DNA of 64,000 bases from positions 62,001 to 126,000 of the forward strand of contig NZ_ACZO01000005.1 of assembly GCF_000176155.1 (NCBI RefSeq), read 5' to 3'. Shown piece after piece: positions 18,922-28,863 of the stretch. A program made the position numbers and the translations under genes. Position 1 is the first letter of the stretch. Every line of letters begins with the position of its first letter. The stretch comes from Vibrio metschnikovii CIP 69.14. Lineage in GTDB: Bacteria > Pseudomonadota > Gammaproteobacteria > Enterobacterales > Vibrionaceae. The notes under the pieces are model-generated. The model was not told where the DNA came from, did not search any database, and saw only the letters and a program-made list of their open reading frames with translations.

Positions 18922-19884
18922 ATGATTAAAAATATCGGTGTTTTGACAAGTGGTGGTGATGCGCCCGGCATGAACGCAGCGATTCGTGGCGTTGTTCGTA
19001 CTGCATTAGGTGAAGGTTTAGGTGTCTATGGTATCTATGATGGTTATCTTGGACTCTATGAAGGGAACATTAAGCAACTGGATCGCTACAGCGTCTCCGA
19101 TGTGATCAACAAAGGCGGTACCTTTTTAGGTTCAGCGCGTTTCCCTGAGTTTCGTAATGAAGAAGTGCGTTTAAAAGCGATTGAGAATTTAAAGCAGCAC
19201 AATATTGATGCTTTAGTTGTGATCGGTGGTGATGGTTCTTACATGGGCGCGAAAAAGCTCACCGAAATGGGCTTCCCTTGCATTGGTTTACCAGGCACGA
19301 TCGATAACGATATTGCGGGTACTGATTACACCATCGGTTATTTATCGGCGATTAATACCGTTATCGATGCGATTGACCGTCTGCGTGATACTTCTTCGTC
19401 ACATCAACGTATTTCAATTGTTGAGATCATGGGCCGTCACTGTGGTGATTTAACTCTGATGTCAGCGATTGCTGGTGGCTGTGAGTACATCATTACGCCG
19501 GAAACGGGGCTGGATATGCAGCAACTGATTTCTAATATCCAAGACGGGATCAAAAAAGGCAAAAAACACGCGATCATTGCCTTAACGGAACTGATGACCG
19601 ACGCCAACCAATTGGCAAAAGAGATTGAGAAATCAACCGGTCGTGAAACTCGTGCGACGGTACTGGGGCATATTCAACGTGGTGGTCGACCAACCGCATT
19701 TGACCGTATTTTAGCCTCACGCATGGGTAACTATGCGGTGCATATGTTGCTAGAAGGGCACGGTGGTCGTTGCGTTGGCATTCAAAAAGAAGAACTGGTG
19801 CATCATGATATCATCGAAGCGATTGAAACCATGAAACGCCCGGTACGCCAAGATTTGTATAAAGTTGCTGAAGAGTTATTTTAA
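18922..19884 (+). CDS. pfkA: 6-phosphofructokinase
   Basis: 320-residue ATP-dependent phosphofructokinase, the committed step of glycolysis. The ATP loop [12 protein letters not shown] is at the N-terminus. The catalytic GTIDND has D128, and the substrate-binding MGRHCGDL and GHIQRGG segments are present. The start is ATG 18922, with GAGGG 5 nt upstream and the canonical family N-terminus; a GTG two codons earlier is not needed. It converges with glpX, which encodes the opposing phosphatase, and they share a terminator. Confidence 0.97.
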   Translation: MIKNIGVLTSGGDAPGMNAAIRGVVRTALGEGLGVYGIYDGYLGLYEGNIKQLDRYSVSDVINKGGTFLGSARFPEFRNEEVRLKAIENLKQHNIDALVVIGGDGSYMGAKKLTEMGFPCIGLPGTIDNDIAGTDYTIGYLSAINTVIDAIDRLRDTSSSHQRISIVEIMGRHCGDLTLMSAIAGGCEYIITPETGLDMQQLISNIQDGIKKGKKHAIIALTELMTDANQLAKEIEKSTGRETRATVLGHIQRGGRPTAFDRILASRMGNYAVHMLLEGHGGRCVGIQKEELVHHDIIEAIETMKRPVRQDLYKVAEELF

Positions 19885-19928
19885 GAACGTGGGTTATTCA
19901 ACCTGAGTGAAGAAAACAATCACCAATC

Positions 19929-19957
19929 AAAAAAGACCGCATCGCGGTCTTTTTTCT
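19929..19957. terminator. Bidirectional terminator pfkA/glpX
   Basis: Stem GACCGC / GCGGTC with a 3-nt loop, flanked by a run of A on the left and T on the right, so it can stop both converging genes. Confidence 0.9.
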
Positions 19958-19984
19958 TCGTAACGTTGAATCGAGTACCATGCC

Positions 19985-20992
19985 TTAAAGGATCATCGGT
20001 AACACATCGCTATCTTTACGCTCTAAGTAATGGATGGATTTAATCCGTCGGATGGTTCGGCAGCGGCCACGGATCAACAGCGTTTCGGTCGTCGCGATAT
20101 TACCTTGTCGGCTAATGCCTTCCAATAAATCGCCTTTGGTGATCCCCGTCGCCGAGAAAATGACATTATCACTGCGTGCCATATCATGGAGTGCCAGTAC
20201 TTGGTTAGCTTGTACGCCCATTTGGGCACAGCGAGCCAACTCTTTGGCTCCCCAAATACGGTTATCTTCACTATCGCCTTTGACTTGATGGCGAGCTAAT
20301 AAGCGACCTTGCATATCGCCATCCAAGGCCCGAATCGCCGCCGCAGAAATCACCCCTTCAGGAGCGCCACCAATACAGTACATGGCATCGACTTCGCTAT
20401 CTGGCATGCAAGTAAGAATCGATGCGGCCACATCGCCATCCGGCACTGCAAAGACCCGTACACCCAGTTGCTGCATTTCGCGTATCACGGCATCGTGACG
20501 TGGTTTTGCCAGAGTCACCACCGTCAGTTGGTGTAACGCTTTATCCAGTGCAGTGGCGATGGCCTGTAAGTTATCGGCTAATGGCTTATTTAAATCGATG
20601 CAGCCTTTGGTTCCAGGACCGACGACGAGTTTTTCCATGTACATGTCCGGTGCTTTGAGAAAGCTGCCTTTTTCTCCCGCTGCCAATACCGCTAATGCAT
20701 TGGATTGCCCCATCGCGGTCATTCGTGTCCCTTCAATCGGGTCGACGGCGATATCGACATCGTCACCACCTAAGCCGACCTGTTCCCCGATATAGAGCAT
20801 CGGAGCTTGATCGATCTCTCCTTCACCAATAACAATTTCGCCATTGATTTCTGTCTTATTCAATAAAATCCGCATTACTTCTACGGCTGCGCCGTCAGCC
20901 GCGTTTTTATCACCTCGGCCAAGCCATTGGTAACCTGCCAGTGCAGCACCTTCGGTTACCCGAGAAAAAGCCATTGCTAAATCGCGTTTCAT
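19985..20992 (-). CDS. glpX: Class II fructose-1,6-bisphosphatase
   Basis: 335-residue GlpX-type fructose-1,6-bisphosphatase, a gluconeogenic metal-dependent phosphatase. Recognised by GRGDKNAADGAAV, VIGEGEIDQAPM, the metal-site region AVDPIEGT, and GGAPEGV. The start is ATG 20992 with GGAG five nt upstream. No glpF or glpK is next to it, unlike in E. coli. It converges on pfkA. Confidence 0.96.
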   Translation of the reverse strand: MKRDLAMAFSRVTEGAALAGYQWLGRGDKNAADGAAVEVMRILLNKTEINGEIVIGEGEIDQAPMLYIGEQVGLGGDDVDIAVDPIEGTRMTAMGQSNALAVLAAGEKGSFLKAPDMYMEKLVVGPGTKGCIDLNKPLADNLQAIATALDKALHQLTVVTLAKPRHDAVIREMQQLGVRVFAVPDGDVAASILTCMPDSEVDAMYCIGGAPEGVISAAAIRALDGDMQGRLLARHQVKGDSEDNRIWGAKELARCAQMGVQANQVLALHDMARSDNVIFSATGITKGDLLEGISRQGNIATTETLLIRGRCRTIRRIKSIHYLERKDSDVLPMIL

Positions 20993-21236
20993 GCTTACTC
21001 CAACCACAAATTAAAGAGGATAAAAAAGTTGCGCGGATTCTAGCACATTCATAAGTAAACGTTTGCTATTTAGCGTTGCAAGCCTTGTAGTGGATCAAAA
21101 ATTTGTCTTTTAAGGGCGTTTTAAGCGAGAGAAGTAAAGATAGCGTCAATTGCGTTGTTTTTTTGACCGAATAGCGAACAAGATCGAATATAGTAAGTGT
21201 TTCTCTGCGCATGGCTGAGTAGAATGGTTAAATAGA

Positions 21237-21251
21237 GTGAATTGAATTCAC
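21237..21251. promoter_or_regulatory. Palindrome upstream of zapB
   Basis: GTGAATTGAATTCAC is a perfect odd-centred palindrome 27 bp upstream of the zapB start codon, just after a possible -10 (TTAAAT). Its half-sites resemble ARG-box halves but the spacing is 3 rather than 4. Function unknown. Confidence 0.3.
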
Positions 21252-21278
21252 ATCACGGAATAAACAAGGGTAAGTCAC

Positions 21279-21521
21279 ATGTCTTTTGAAGTACTAGAAC
21301 AACTCGAAGCAAAAATTCAAACTGCGGTTGATACCATCGCCTTACTGCAAATGGAAGTGGAAGAGCTGAAAGAAGAAAAACAACAGCTCATGCAAGAAGC
21401 GGATGAATTAAAAGCCAGCCGTGCAGAGCTTGAGCAAAAAGCGCAAGAAATGGAGCAAGAGCATACAGCATGGCAAACGCGTATTCGTAGCCTGCTAGGT
21501 AAGATGGAAGAGGTTGAGTAA
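21279..21521 (+). CDS. zapB: Cell division protein ZapB
   Basis: 80-residue, almost entirely coiled-coil protein with a continuous heptad pattern from [13 protein letters not shown] to the C-terminus. ZapB assembles at the division septum with ZapA and MatP and stabilises the Z ring. Length and N-terminus match the family. It lies beside glpX as in enterobacteria and shares a bidirectional terminator with metF. Confidence 0.93.
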   Translation: MSFEVLEQLEAKIQTAVDTIALLQMEVEELKEEKQQLMQEADELKASRAELEQKAQEMEQEHTAWQTRIRSLLGKMEEVE

Positions 21522-21542
21522 TCTCTACCTACGCTGATTGCT

Positions 21543-21571
21543 AATAACGCCGAACTTTGTTCGGCGTTATT
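21543..21571. terminator. Bidirectional terminator zapB/metF
   Basis: 13-bp stem AATAACGCCGAAC / GTTCGGCGTTATT with a 3-nt loop between convergent genes; T-rich on both exits. Confidence 0.85.
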
Positions 21572-21588
21572 GTTATATACGTTGGTTA

Positions 21589-22497
<909 letters not shown>

Positions 22498-22527
22498 CTA
22501 ACGACCACAACGCAAACACAACATTCT

Positions 22528-22559
22528 TTACGTATAGACGTCCATATGTCTACAGAATG
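22528..22559. promoter_or_regulatory. MetJ boxes upstream of metF
   Basis: Tandem 8-bp units TTACGTAT, AGACGTCC, ATATGTCT and ACAGAATG. The central two are good matches to the met box AGACGTCT and the outer two are weak. They lie 46-77 bp upstream of metF. Confidence 0.75.
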
Positions 22560-22664
22560 TAATGAATCGATTTTAATGTCAACATTACTAGTATGAAGGT
22601 TTTTCATGTTGATGCTGAGTAAAATTCACAGATTTAACTGAAGAGAAATTGAGCGAGGCCGAAG

Positions 22665-22692
22665 CGTCTCTCCCTGTTGTAAAGGAGAGACG
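22665..22692 (-). terminator. Hairpin after metL
   Basis: 9-bp stem CGTCTCTCC / GGAGAGACG with a 10-nt loop, 49 nt past the metL stop. No T-run follows on the minus strand, so it may protect the 3' end rather than terminate. Confidence 0.4.
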
Positions 22693-22740
22693 TGTTGAAT
22701 GAGGAGCAGGCAAGCAGAGGTAAGGTGTGTTAATGCTCGC

Positions 22741-25146
22741 TCATAACAGGCTGGCGAGTCGGTTCAGATCCGATTGAATGGCGCCAGCGGTAACTTCACG
22801 TCCAGCACCTGGACCGCGAATGACCAGAGGGTTATCTCGGTACCATTTGCTTTCAATGGCAAAAATATTATCGCAAGGGCGCAAGTTAGCCAGTGGGTGG
22901 TCGAGTTCTACGGCCTCTACGCCAACCGAGGCTTGGCCATTTTTCTCTAAGCGAGCGACATAACGGATCACCTTATGTTCTTTTTGGGCGCGAGCTAAGC
23001 GCTCAGCAAGACTTTGATTGAGCAAGTGGCTTTGCTCAAGAAAATCATCCAAAGATAAGTGACGCAGTGCCTCTGGCACCAAAGACTCGACCTTGACGTG
23101 TTGAGGTTCAATGTTCAGACCAGATTCCCTTGCCAGAATAACCAGTTTACGCATCACATCGGAACCATCGAGATCATGGCGTGGATCCGGTTCCGTCAGT
23201 CCTTGTTGCCAAGCTAATTCAACCAGTTCGCTAAATGGAATCGAGCCGTCGTATTGTTGAAATAGCCACGACAGTGTACCCGAGAAAATCCCAGATAAAG
23301 CGGTGATATCATCGCCACTTTCACGCAGATCACGCACAGTATGATTGATGGGTAGGCCCGCTCCAACCGTAGCATTGTATAGCCAATGACGGCCAATTTT
23401 ACTGAAAGCGTGTTTGACTTGATGATAGTACTCACCCTCTGCCGATCCTGCGACTTTATTGGCACTGATCAAATGCAAACCATGCTGCGCCATGGCTAAA
23501 TATTGCTGCGCTAGATGTTCGCTGGCCGTCACGTCTAAGACAATGGCCTCATCATAGTTACGCAGTTCACCGAGCTGTTGCAGCCAGCGCTGACCATCAT
23601 TGGGTTGTGCTTCATCTTGATATCGAGCCGCAACTTGGCTTGGATTGATGCCAGCCTCATCAAACCAAAAGGTTTGGCTATCGATAATCGCGACTAATGA
23701 AAATTGCATGCCGTAGCGTTTTTCTAATTCGGTTTGCTGCTCTGTAAACAGCTTTAACCAACTGCTACCAATGTTACCTTTACCACAGAGCGCTAAGGCC
23801 ACGCGTTTTTGGGCTTGAAACAGCTGCTTATGTAAGTCAATGACCCTTTCGGTTAACGTATTTTGTCTTAACACTGCTACTAAGCTGAGCTCGGATTCCG
23901 CTGTGCAGATAAACTCAACTGGGCAGGTTTTCAGTTGCTGGTAAAAACCGTGATTATGCTGCGCGTTACGAGTGACGCCTGCACCTACGGCGGCTAATAG
24001 TGAATAACCTTCTTTGAGTTTACTCTCTGTGGCGAGTGCCGAATCCTGTAAATAACTGAATACATCACTGGCCATCTCTCGGGTGTAGGCAAGACGAAGT
24101 TGATGCTGATCGGCTTGTACTTCAAATGCCAATGGCTCAAGTTGGGCCCGTTTGAGGTGTGCTAATACCGTGTGTTGTAGGCGTTGGAAATCTTGTCCGG
24201 CGGCTAACGTCAATTCAATCAGCAGTACATCCTCCAAAGAGGTGATGATTTTTGCTCCTCGCCCAGAAGCGAGAATACGCTCAATGCGTGTCGAGCCCGA
24301 TTCTGGCTGATGACTAGAGCGTAAATGCAGTTCCATCGTGCTGTGTACGACCGGCTGTAAAGTGCGGCTATGCAGCACGGGAGCTGCCAATCGAGCCAGT
24401 TCATTGGCTTCATCTAAGCGCAGCAGTGGCAATAAACAAGCGTCATCCACCACTCTTGGATCCGCACTATATACACCCGCGACATCACTCCAAATGGTGA
24501 CTCGTTCAACGTCCGCTAAAGCGCCAATCATGGTTGCAGAATAATCGGAGCCATTACGCCCAAGCAGAACGGTTTCCATTGCGCTATTTTGTGCAATGAA
24601 GCCAGTAATGATGACGCGCTGCTGCGGGTGCTGAGCAAGAATCTCTTTGAGTAAAGGCGCGGAACGAGTGCGATCAACCTCAGGTTGTGGCCCAGTTTCG
24701 GCACGTAAGAAAGCACGTGCATCTTGCGCAATAGCGGGTAATTGTTGCTGATTGAGTAGTGCTGCCAATAAGCGCGCTGACCATACTTCACCATGCGCCA
24801 GCACCGCGGATTGTTGGGCATAGTTCAGTGGCGGGGTGAGTGCGGCCAGTTGAGAGCACTCCTGATTGAGTTGACTCATAAGATGGTCGGCGATATCGCC
24901 GTTCAGTAATTCCTCAATCAGTTGAGTTTGATACTGACGGATAGCTTGCAGTTGTTGATGTGCCGTTAGACTATCTTTTTCAAGGTGACCGACAAAATCA
25001 ATCAATTGATTGGTGGTTTTGCCAGCGGCAGAGACCACCACCAGATCGTGCTGCTGCGAATACTGCTGTAAAATATCGACCACATTTCGGTAGCAATCAC
25101 CATCGGCTAGGCTACTACCGCCAAATTTATGTAACTGCTGCTTCAT
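22741..25146 (-). CDS. metL: Bifunctional aspartokinase/homoserine dehydrogenase (MetL type)
   Basis: 801-residue fusion catalysing the first and third steps from aspartate to homoserine. The N-terminal aspartokinase starts with HKFGGSSLADG and has VLLGRNGSDYSAT. A regulatory ACT-like middle follows. The C-terminal homoserine dehydrogenase begins near ALCGKGNIGSSW and has SANKVAGSAEGEYY and the LSGIFSGTLSW segment. The pairing with metB and MetJ control argue for the methionine-branch isozyme rather than ThrA. Its start codon overlaps the metB stop (TAATG). Confidence 0.96.
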   Translation of the reverse strand: MKQQLHKFGGSSLADGDCYRNVVDILQQYSQQHDLVVVSAAGKTTNQLIDFVGHLEKDSLTAHQQLQAIRQYQTQLIEELLNGDIADHLMSQLNQECSQLAALTPPLNYAQQSAVLAHGEVWSARLLAALLNQQQLPAIAQDARAFLRAETGPQPEVDRTRSAPLLKEILAQHPQQRVIITGFIAQNSAMETVLLGRNGSDYSATMIGALADVERVTIWSDVAGVYSADPRVVDDACLLPLLRLDEANELARLAAPVLHSRTLQPVVHSTMELHLRSSHQPESGSTRIERILASGRGAKIITSLEDVLLIELTLAAGQDFQRLQHTVLAHLKRAQLEPLAFEVQADQHQLRLAYTREMASDVFSYLQDSALATESKLKEGYSLLAAVGAGVTRNAQHNHGFYQQLKTCPVEFICTAESELSLVAVLRQNTLTERVIDLHKQLFQAQKRVALALCGKGNIGSSWLKLFTEQQTELEKRYGMQFSLVAIIDSQTFWFDEAGINPSQVAARYQDEAQPNDGQRWLQQLGELRNYDEAIVLDVTASEHLAQQYLAMAQHGLHLISANKVAGSAEGEYYHQVKHAFSKIGRHWLYNATVGAGLPINHTVRDLRESGDDITALSGIFSGTLSWLFQQYDGSIPFSELVELAWQQGLTEPDPRHDLDGSDVMRKLVILARESGLNIEPQHVKVESLVPEALRHLSLDDFLEQSHLLNQSLAERLARAQKEHKVIRYVARLEKNGQASVGVEAVELDHPLANLRPCDNIFAIESKWYRDNPLVIRGPGAGREVTAGAIQSDLNRLASLL

Positions 25147-26312
25147 TAATTTTTTTCCTGTGCTTGATGAAAGGCTTGTTCAAGGTCAGCAATCAGATCG
25201 CAAGCCGCTTCCAATCCGACAGAGAGGCGCAGCAGTTGTTGGCCGACGCCAGCTTCGGCAAGGGCAATCTCCCCCATGGCTCGATGAGTCATTGAGGCTG
25301 GGTGGCAAATTAAGCTTTCGACGCCACCTAACGATTCCGCTAGCGAAAACAGACCTAATGCACCGACAAAGTATTTGAGTTGTTCAAAGGTGCCTGCAAA
25401 TTCAAAACTGAGCATGGCACCAAAGCCACTTTGCTGTTGTTTCGCAATCTCATGGCCGGGATGGCTGACTAAGCTAGGGTGATAAATTTGCCCAACCAGT
25501 GGTTGAGTTTGTAGGTAAGCGAGTACTTGTTGTGCACTCTCTTCGTGAACGCGCATCCGGGCCGATAAAGTTCGTAAGCCGCGCAAAGTCATATAACTAT
25601 CAAACGGTGTGCCGGTTGAACCAAGGCAATTTCCCCACCACGCTAATAGTTCGCCATGCTCGGCTATTCGGCTGATGATGACGCCACCAATCACATCAGA
25701 ATGCCCATTGAGATACTTGGTGGTGGAGTGAATGACAAAATCCGCCCCTAAGGCGATAGGTTGCTGATAAATAGGAGTTAAAAACGTATTGTCTACAGCA
25801 ACCAATGTATTAGCTGCTTTGGCTTGTTGGCAGAGCTGCTGAATATCGACCACTCGTACTAAAGGGTTAGAAGGGGTTTCGATCAGCAGCAGTTTGGGCT
25901 TGAGCGTTAACGCCTCACTCACCGCAGTCGGATCCGATTGATCAATAAACAAGACTTTGAAATCACCTTTTTTCGCTCGTGAGTTGAGCAGTCGATAGGT
26001 ACCGCCATAACAGTCATGAGGAGCGACAATCCACTCTTGAGGAGACAAAAAGGTCGAAATCCACAGATTGATAGCCGAGGTTCCACAGTTGGTGACAATC
26101 GCCGCTTGCCCCCCTTCGAGATCCGCTAGGGTTTGTTCAAGTAAGCTACGGTTTGGGTTACCAGAGCGGGTGTAATCATAGGTAGGCACTTCACCGAAGG
26201 CAGGAAAGCCAAAGTTAGTCGATAGATAGATCGGTGGTACCACCGCATGATATTGGCTGTCCGATTCTATTCCTGTGCGAACCGCAATGGTGGCGGGTTG
26301 GCGAGTGGTCAT
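25146..26312 (-). CDS. metB: Cystathionine gamma-synthase
   Basis: 388-residue PLP enzyme joining an activated homoserine and cysteine to give cystathionine. The PLP lysine lies in HSTTKYLNGHSD, and the family pattern PPIYLSTNFGF and YDYTRSGNPNR is complete. First gene of metBL, divergent from metJ, with four tandem met boxes in between. Confidence 0.96.
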   Translation of the reverse strand: MTTRQPATIAVRTGIESDSQYHAVVPPIYLSTNFGFPAFGEVPTYDYTRSGNPNRSLLEQTLADLEGGQAAIVTNCGTSAINLWISTFLSPQEWIVAPHDCYGGTYRLLNSRAKKGDFKVLFIDQSDPTAVSEALTLKPKLLLIETPSNPLVRVVDIQQLCQQAKAANTLVAVDNTFLTPIYQQPIALGADFVIHSTTKYLNGHSDVIGGVIISRIAEHGELLAWWGNCLGSTGTPFDSYMTLRGLRTLSARMRVHEESAQQVLAYLQTQPLVGQIYHPSLVSHPGHEIAKQQQSGFGAMLSFEFAGTFEQLKYFVGALGLFSLAESLGGVESLICHPASMTHRAMGEIALAEAGVGQQLLRLSVGLEAACDLIADLEQAFHQAQEKN

Positions 26313-26402
26313 AGTGGCTTCCTTTCTGAATCTACAATAAATGGGCTAACGGCAGAGGGGATCTCATCGTCAATAGAGTCACACTTTACTGATCAAAAAA
26401 GA

Positions 26403-26434
26403 AGACGTCAACACATCTAGATGTCTATATGTCT
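26403..26434. promoter_or_regulatory. Four tandem MetJ boxes between metB and metJ
   Basis: AGACGTCA, ACACATCT, AGATGTCT and ATATGTCT follow each other without gaps. All resemble AGACGTCT. They lie 91 bp upstream of metB and 77 bp upstream of metJ, fitting control of metBL and autoregulation. Confidence 0.9.
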
Positions 26435-26510
26435 TTGCTTATGGCGGTAAATCCCGCTAAAATTAGGGACTTTGATTAGTAGACTCAAATTCACACAACG
26501 AAGGTGCGCA

Positions 26511-26828
26511 ATGGCAGACTGGAATGGCGATTATATTAGCCCCTACGCGGAGCATGGTAAAAAGAGTGAGCAGGTAAAAAAAATCACGGTATCCATTCCG
26601 TTGAAGGTACTCAAAGTGCTTACTGATGAAAGAACTCGCCGACAAATCAACAATTTACGTCACGCTACCAACAGTGAATTATTGTGTGAAGCTTTTCTGC
26701 ATGCGTATACCGGTCAACCTTTACCGACCGATGAGGATTTACGTAAAGACAGGCCAGATGATATTCCAAGTGAAGCGAAAGCCTTGATGACCGCAATGGG
26801 TATTGAGTTTGAAGCGTACGATGACTGA
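26511..26828 (+). CDS. metJ: Methionine repressor MetJ
   Basis: 105-residue ribbon-helix-helix repressor using S-adenosylmethionine as corepressor. The beta-strand that enters the DNA groove is [12 protein letters not shown], and the conserved helix is [16 protein letters not shown]. The start is ATG 26511 (MADWNGDY) with AAGG upstream, matching family length exactly; upstream in-frame codons are excluded. Divergent from metBL. Confidence 0.97.
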   Translation: MADWNGDYISPYAEHGKKSEQVKKITVSIPLKVLKVLTDERTRRQINNLRHATNSELLCEAFLHAYTGQPLPTDEDLRKDRPDDIPSEAKALMTAMGIEFEAYDD

Positions 26829-26840
26829 ATGATGCCCATA

Positions 26841-26868
26841 AAAAAACCTAGCTATGCTAGGTTTTTTT
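26841..26868. terminator. Bidirectional terminator metJ/maeB
   Basis: AAAAAACCTAGC / GCTAGGTTTTTT stem with a 3-nt loop between convergent genes. Confidence 0.9.
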
Positions 26869-26895
26869 AGATCAAGGGTCGCGATAAGGTCACCA

Positions 26896-28182
26896 TTAAC
26901 GACTATTTTCTGCCATATAATTTTCTGGCATGTCGATACGCGCAACACCTGACTCGACGGCGGCTTGAGCAACCGCTTTGGCGACACGTGGTAGTAAGCG
27001 CGGGTCCATTGGTTTTGGAATAATATAATCAGTACCATAGCTAAGTTTTTCAACCCCAGCGGCTTTGAGTACCTCACTTGGAATCGGTTCTTTGGCTAAT
27101 TGACGAATCGCATCGACGGCGGCAAGTTTCATTGCATCATTGATTTCGCTGGCGCGAACGTCCAATGCACCACGGAAAATAAATGGGAAACACAGCACAT
27201 TATTCACTTGGTTGGGGTAATCGCTGCGCCCAGTACCGAGGATTAAATCGTTTCTCACCTGATGAGCTAACTCAGGTTTGATTTCTGGATCGGGGTTGGA
27301 GCAAGCAAAAACAACGGGTTTATCGGCCATTAATGCTAGGGCTTCTGGTGGTAATAAATTCGGGCCAGAAACCCCAAGGAATAAATCGGCACCGGCAATC
27401 ACATCTTCCAAAGTGCGCTTATCAGTATTGTTGGCAAACAATTGTTTGTATTCGTTTAAGTCATCACGACGGGTATGAATGACGCCTTGGCGATCCAGCA
27501 TGTAAATTTTTTCACGCATCGCCCCGCATTTAATCAACAGTTCCATACAAGCGACCGCTGCGGCGCCCGCACCCAGACAAACAATAATACATTCATTGAG
27601 TTGTTTGCCTTGCAGTTCAATCGCGTTGAGCATTCCAGCGGCCGTCACAATCGCGGTGCCGTGTTGATCATCATGGAAGACAGGGATATCACAGCGCTCG
27701 ATGAGGCGGCGTTCAATTTCAAAGCAATCTGGCGCTTTAATATCTTCTAAATTGATCCCGCCAAAGGTGTCGGCGATGTTGGCAACGGTATCGACAAACT
27801 CATCGATAGTGCGATGTTTGACTTCGATGTCGATCGAATCAAGACCAGCAAAGCGTTTAAAGAGTAGCGCTTTACCTTCCATTACCGGCTTTGATGCCAT
27901 CGGACCAAGATTACCTAAACCAAGAATTGCGGTGCCATTCGAAATGACGGCAACCGTATTGCCTTTGGCGGTGTACTTGTACACGTTATCAGGTTGTTGG
28001 GCGATTTCACGTACCGGTTCTGCCACGCCTGGGCTATAGGCAAGCGCAAGGTCACTGGCTGAATCGGCCGGCTTGGTTAAGGCAATGCCAATTTTACCTG
28101 GAGTCGGTAGTGCATGGTAATCAAGAGCGCGTTGGCGAAATGCTTCTTGTGGCGAGAGGTCTTGGCGATGATCATCAGACAT
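26896..28182 (-). CDS. Malic enzyme, short form
   Basis: 428-residue malic enzyme, converting malate to pyruvate and CO2 with NAD(P)H formation. It has LAYSPGVAEP near the N-terminus, VEGKALLFK-like metal region, FHDDQHGTAIV, and the Rossmann motif CLGAGAAAVAC. It ends after the malic enzyme domain and lacks the phosphotransacetylase-like C-terminal half of E. coli MaeB. Cofactor preference cannot be read reliably. Convergent with metJ. Confidence 0.92.
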   Translation of the reverse strand: MSDDHRQDLSPQEAFRQRALDYHALPTPGKIGIALTKPADSASDLALAYSPGVAEPVREIAQQPDNVYKYTAKGNTVAVISNGTAILGLGNLGPMASKPVMEGKALLFKRFAGLDSIDIEVKHRTIDEFVDTVANIADTFGGINLEDIKAPDCFEIERRLIERCDIPVFHDDQHGTAIVTAAGMLNAIELQGKQLNECIIVCLGAGAAAVACMELLIKCGAMREKIYMLDRQGVIHTRRDDLNEYKQLFANNTDKRTLEDVIAGADLFLGVSGPNLLPPEALALMADKPVVFACSNPDPEIKPELAHQVRNDLILGTGRSDYPNQVNNVLCFPFIFRGALDVRASEINDAMKLAAVDAIRQLAKEPIPSEVLKAAGVEKLSYGTDYIIPKPMDPRLLPRVAKAVAQAAVESGVARIDMPENYMAENSR

Positions 28183-28351
28183 AGGGGGAGCTTCTCTTAT
28201 AATGTTATCAACGAAACTATGATTCTAAAGGATGTCGATTGAGCTGCCTAGGTGGGATTGCGATCACAAACCATCAAATCGGTAAGATGAAGACTGATAA
28301 GACCAGATGAGCGTCAAATAAGATAAAGCAGAGAGCAATAACATGACCACA

Positions 28352-28380
28352 TAAAAAAAGAACGCCGGAGCGTTCTCTTT
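28352..28380 (-). terminator. Terminator after rpmE
   Basis: Stem AGAACGC / GCGTTCT with loop CGGA, followed on the minus strand by a run of seven T. Confidence 0.9.
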
Positions 28381-28405
28381 TAATAATCTTCGCGTGAAGT
28401 AAGGA

Positions 28406-28624
28406 TTACTTCTTGCTGGATAGAGCACCGAAACGCTTGTTGAAGCGGTCAACGCGGCCACCGGTATCAACGATACGTTGCTTACCAGTGTAGAATGGGT
28501 GGCATTTGTCACATACGTCAAGGTAGATGCTTTCTTTAGCAAGCGTTGACTTAAATGTGAAAGCATTGCCGCAAGAGCAAGTTGCGCTGACTTCTTTGTA
28601 TTCTGGGTGGATACCAGCTTTCAT
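28406..28624 (-). CDS. rpmE: 50S ribosomal protein L31 (zinc form)
   Basis: 72-residue L31. The four zinc cysteines C16, C18, C38 and C41 are all present, so this is the C+ type rather than the zinc-free paralogue. The C-terminal part VDRFNKRFG is typical. Divergent from priA, as in enterobacteria. Confidence 0.97.
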   Translation of the reverse strand: MKAGIHPEYKEVSATCSCGNAFTFKSTLAKESIYLDVCDKCHPFYTGKQRIVDTGGRVDRFNKRFGALSSKK

Positions 28625-28863
28625 GGGATAACCTCAAATGTAGGCCGCGTCGCTATCCGGATCAATGCCGGACACCACACGTAATGTTAATGATAATATG
28701 CAGATGCTAAACCGATTTGCCAAGCATCTTTAAGGCGCGATATATTAATGAATCCACGCCATGGGATCAACTGCTTTCGGCGCTATTTTCACCACTTTTG
28801 TTGGTCGAATTTCTGGTTGTCATCCAGTAGACTGTGTTTTCTGCCCCTTTTTATTGCTAACGG

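Noticed and set aside
21237..21251. zapB palindrome as an ARG box
   Set aside because: Half-site spacing is 3 bp instead of 4 and zapB has no link to arginine.
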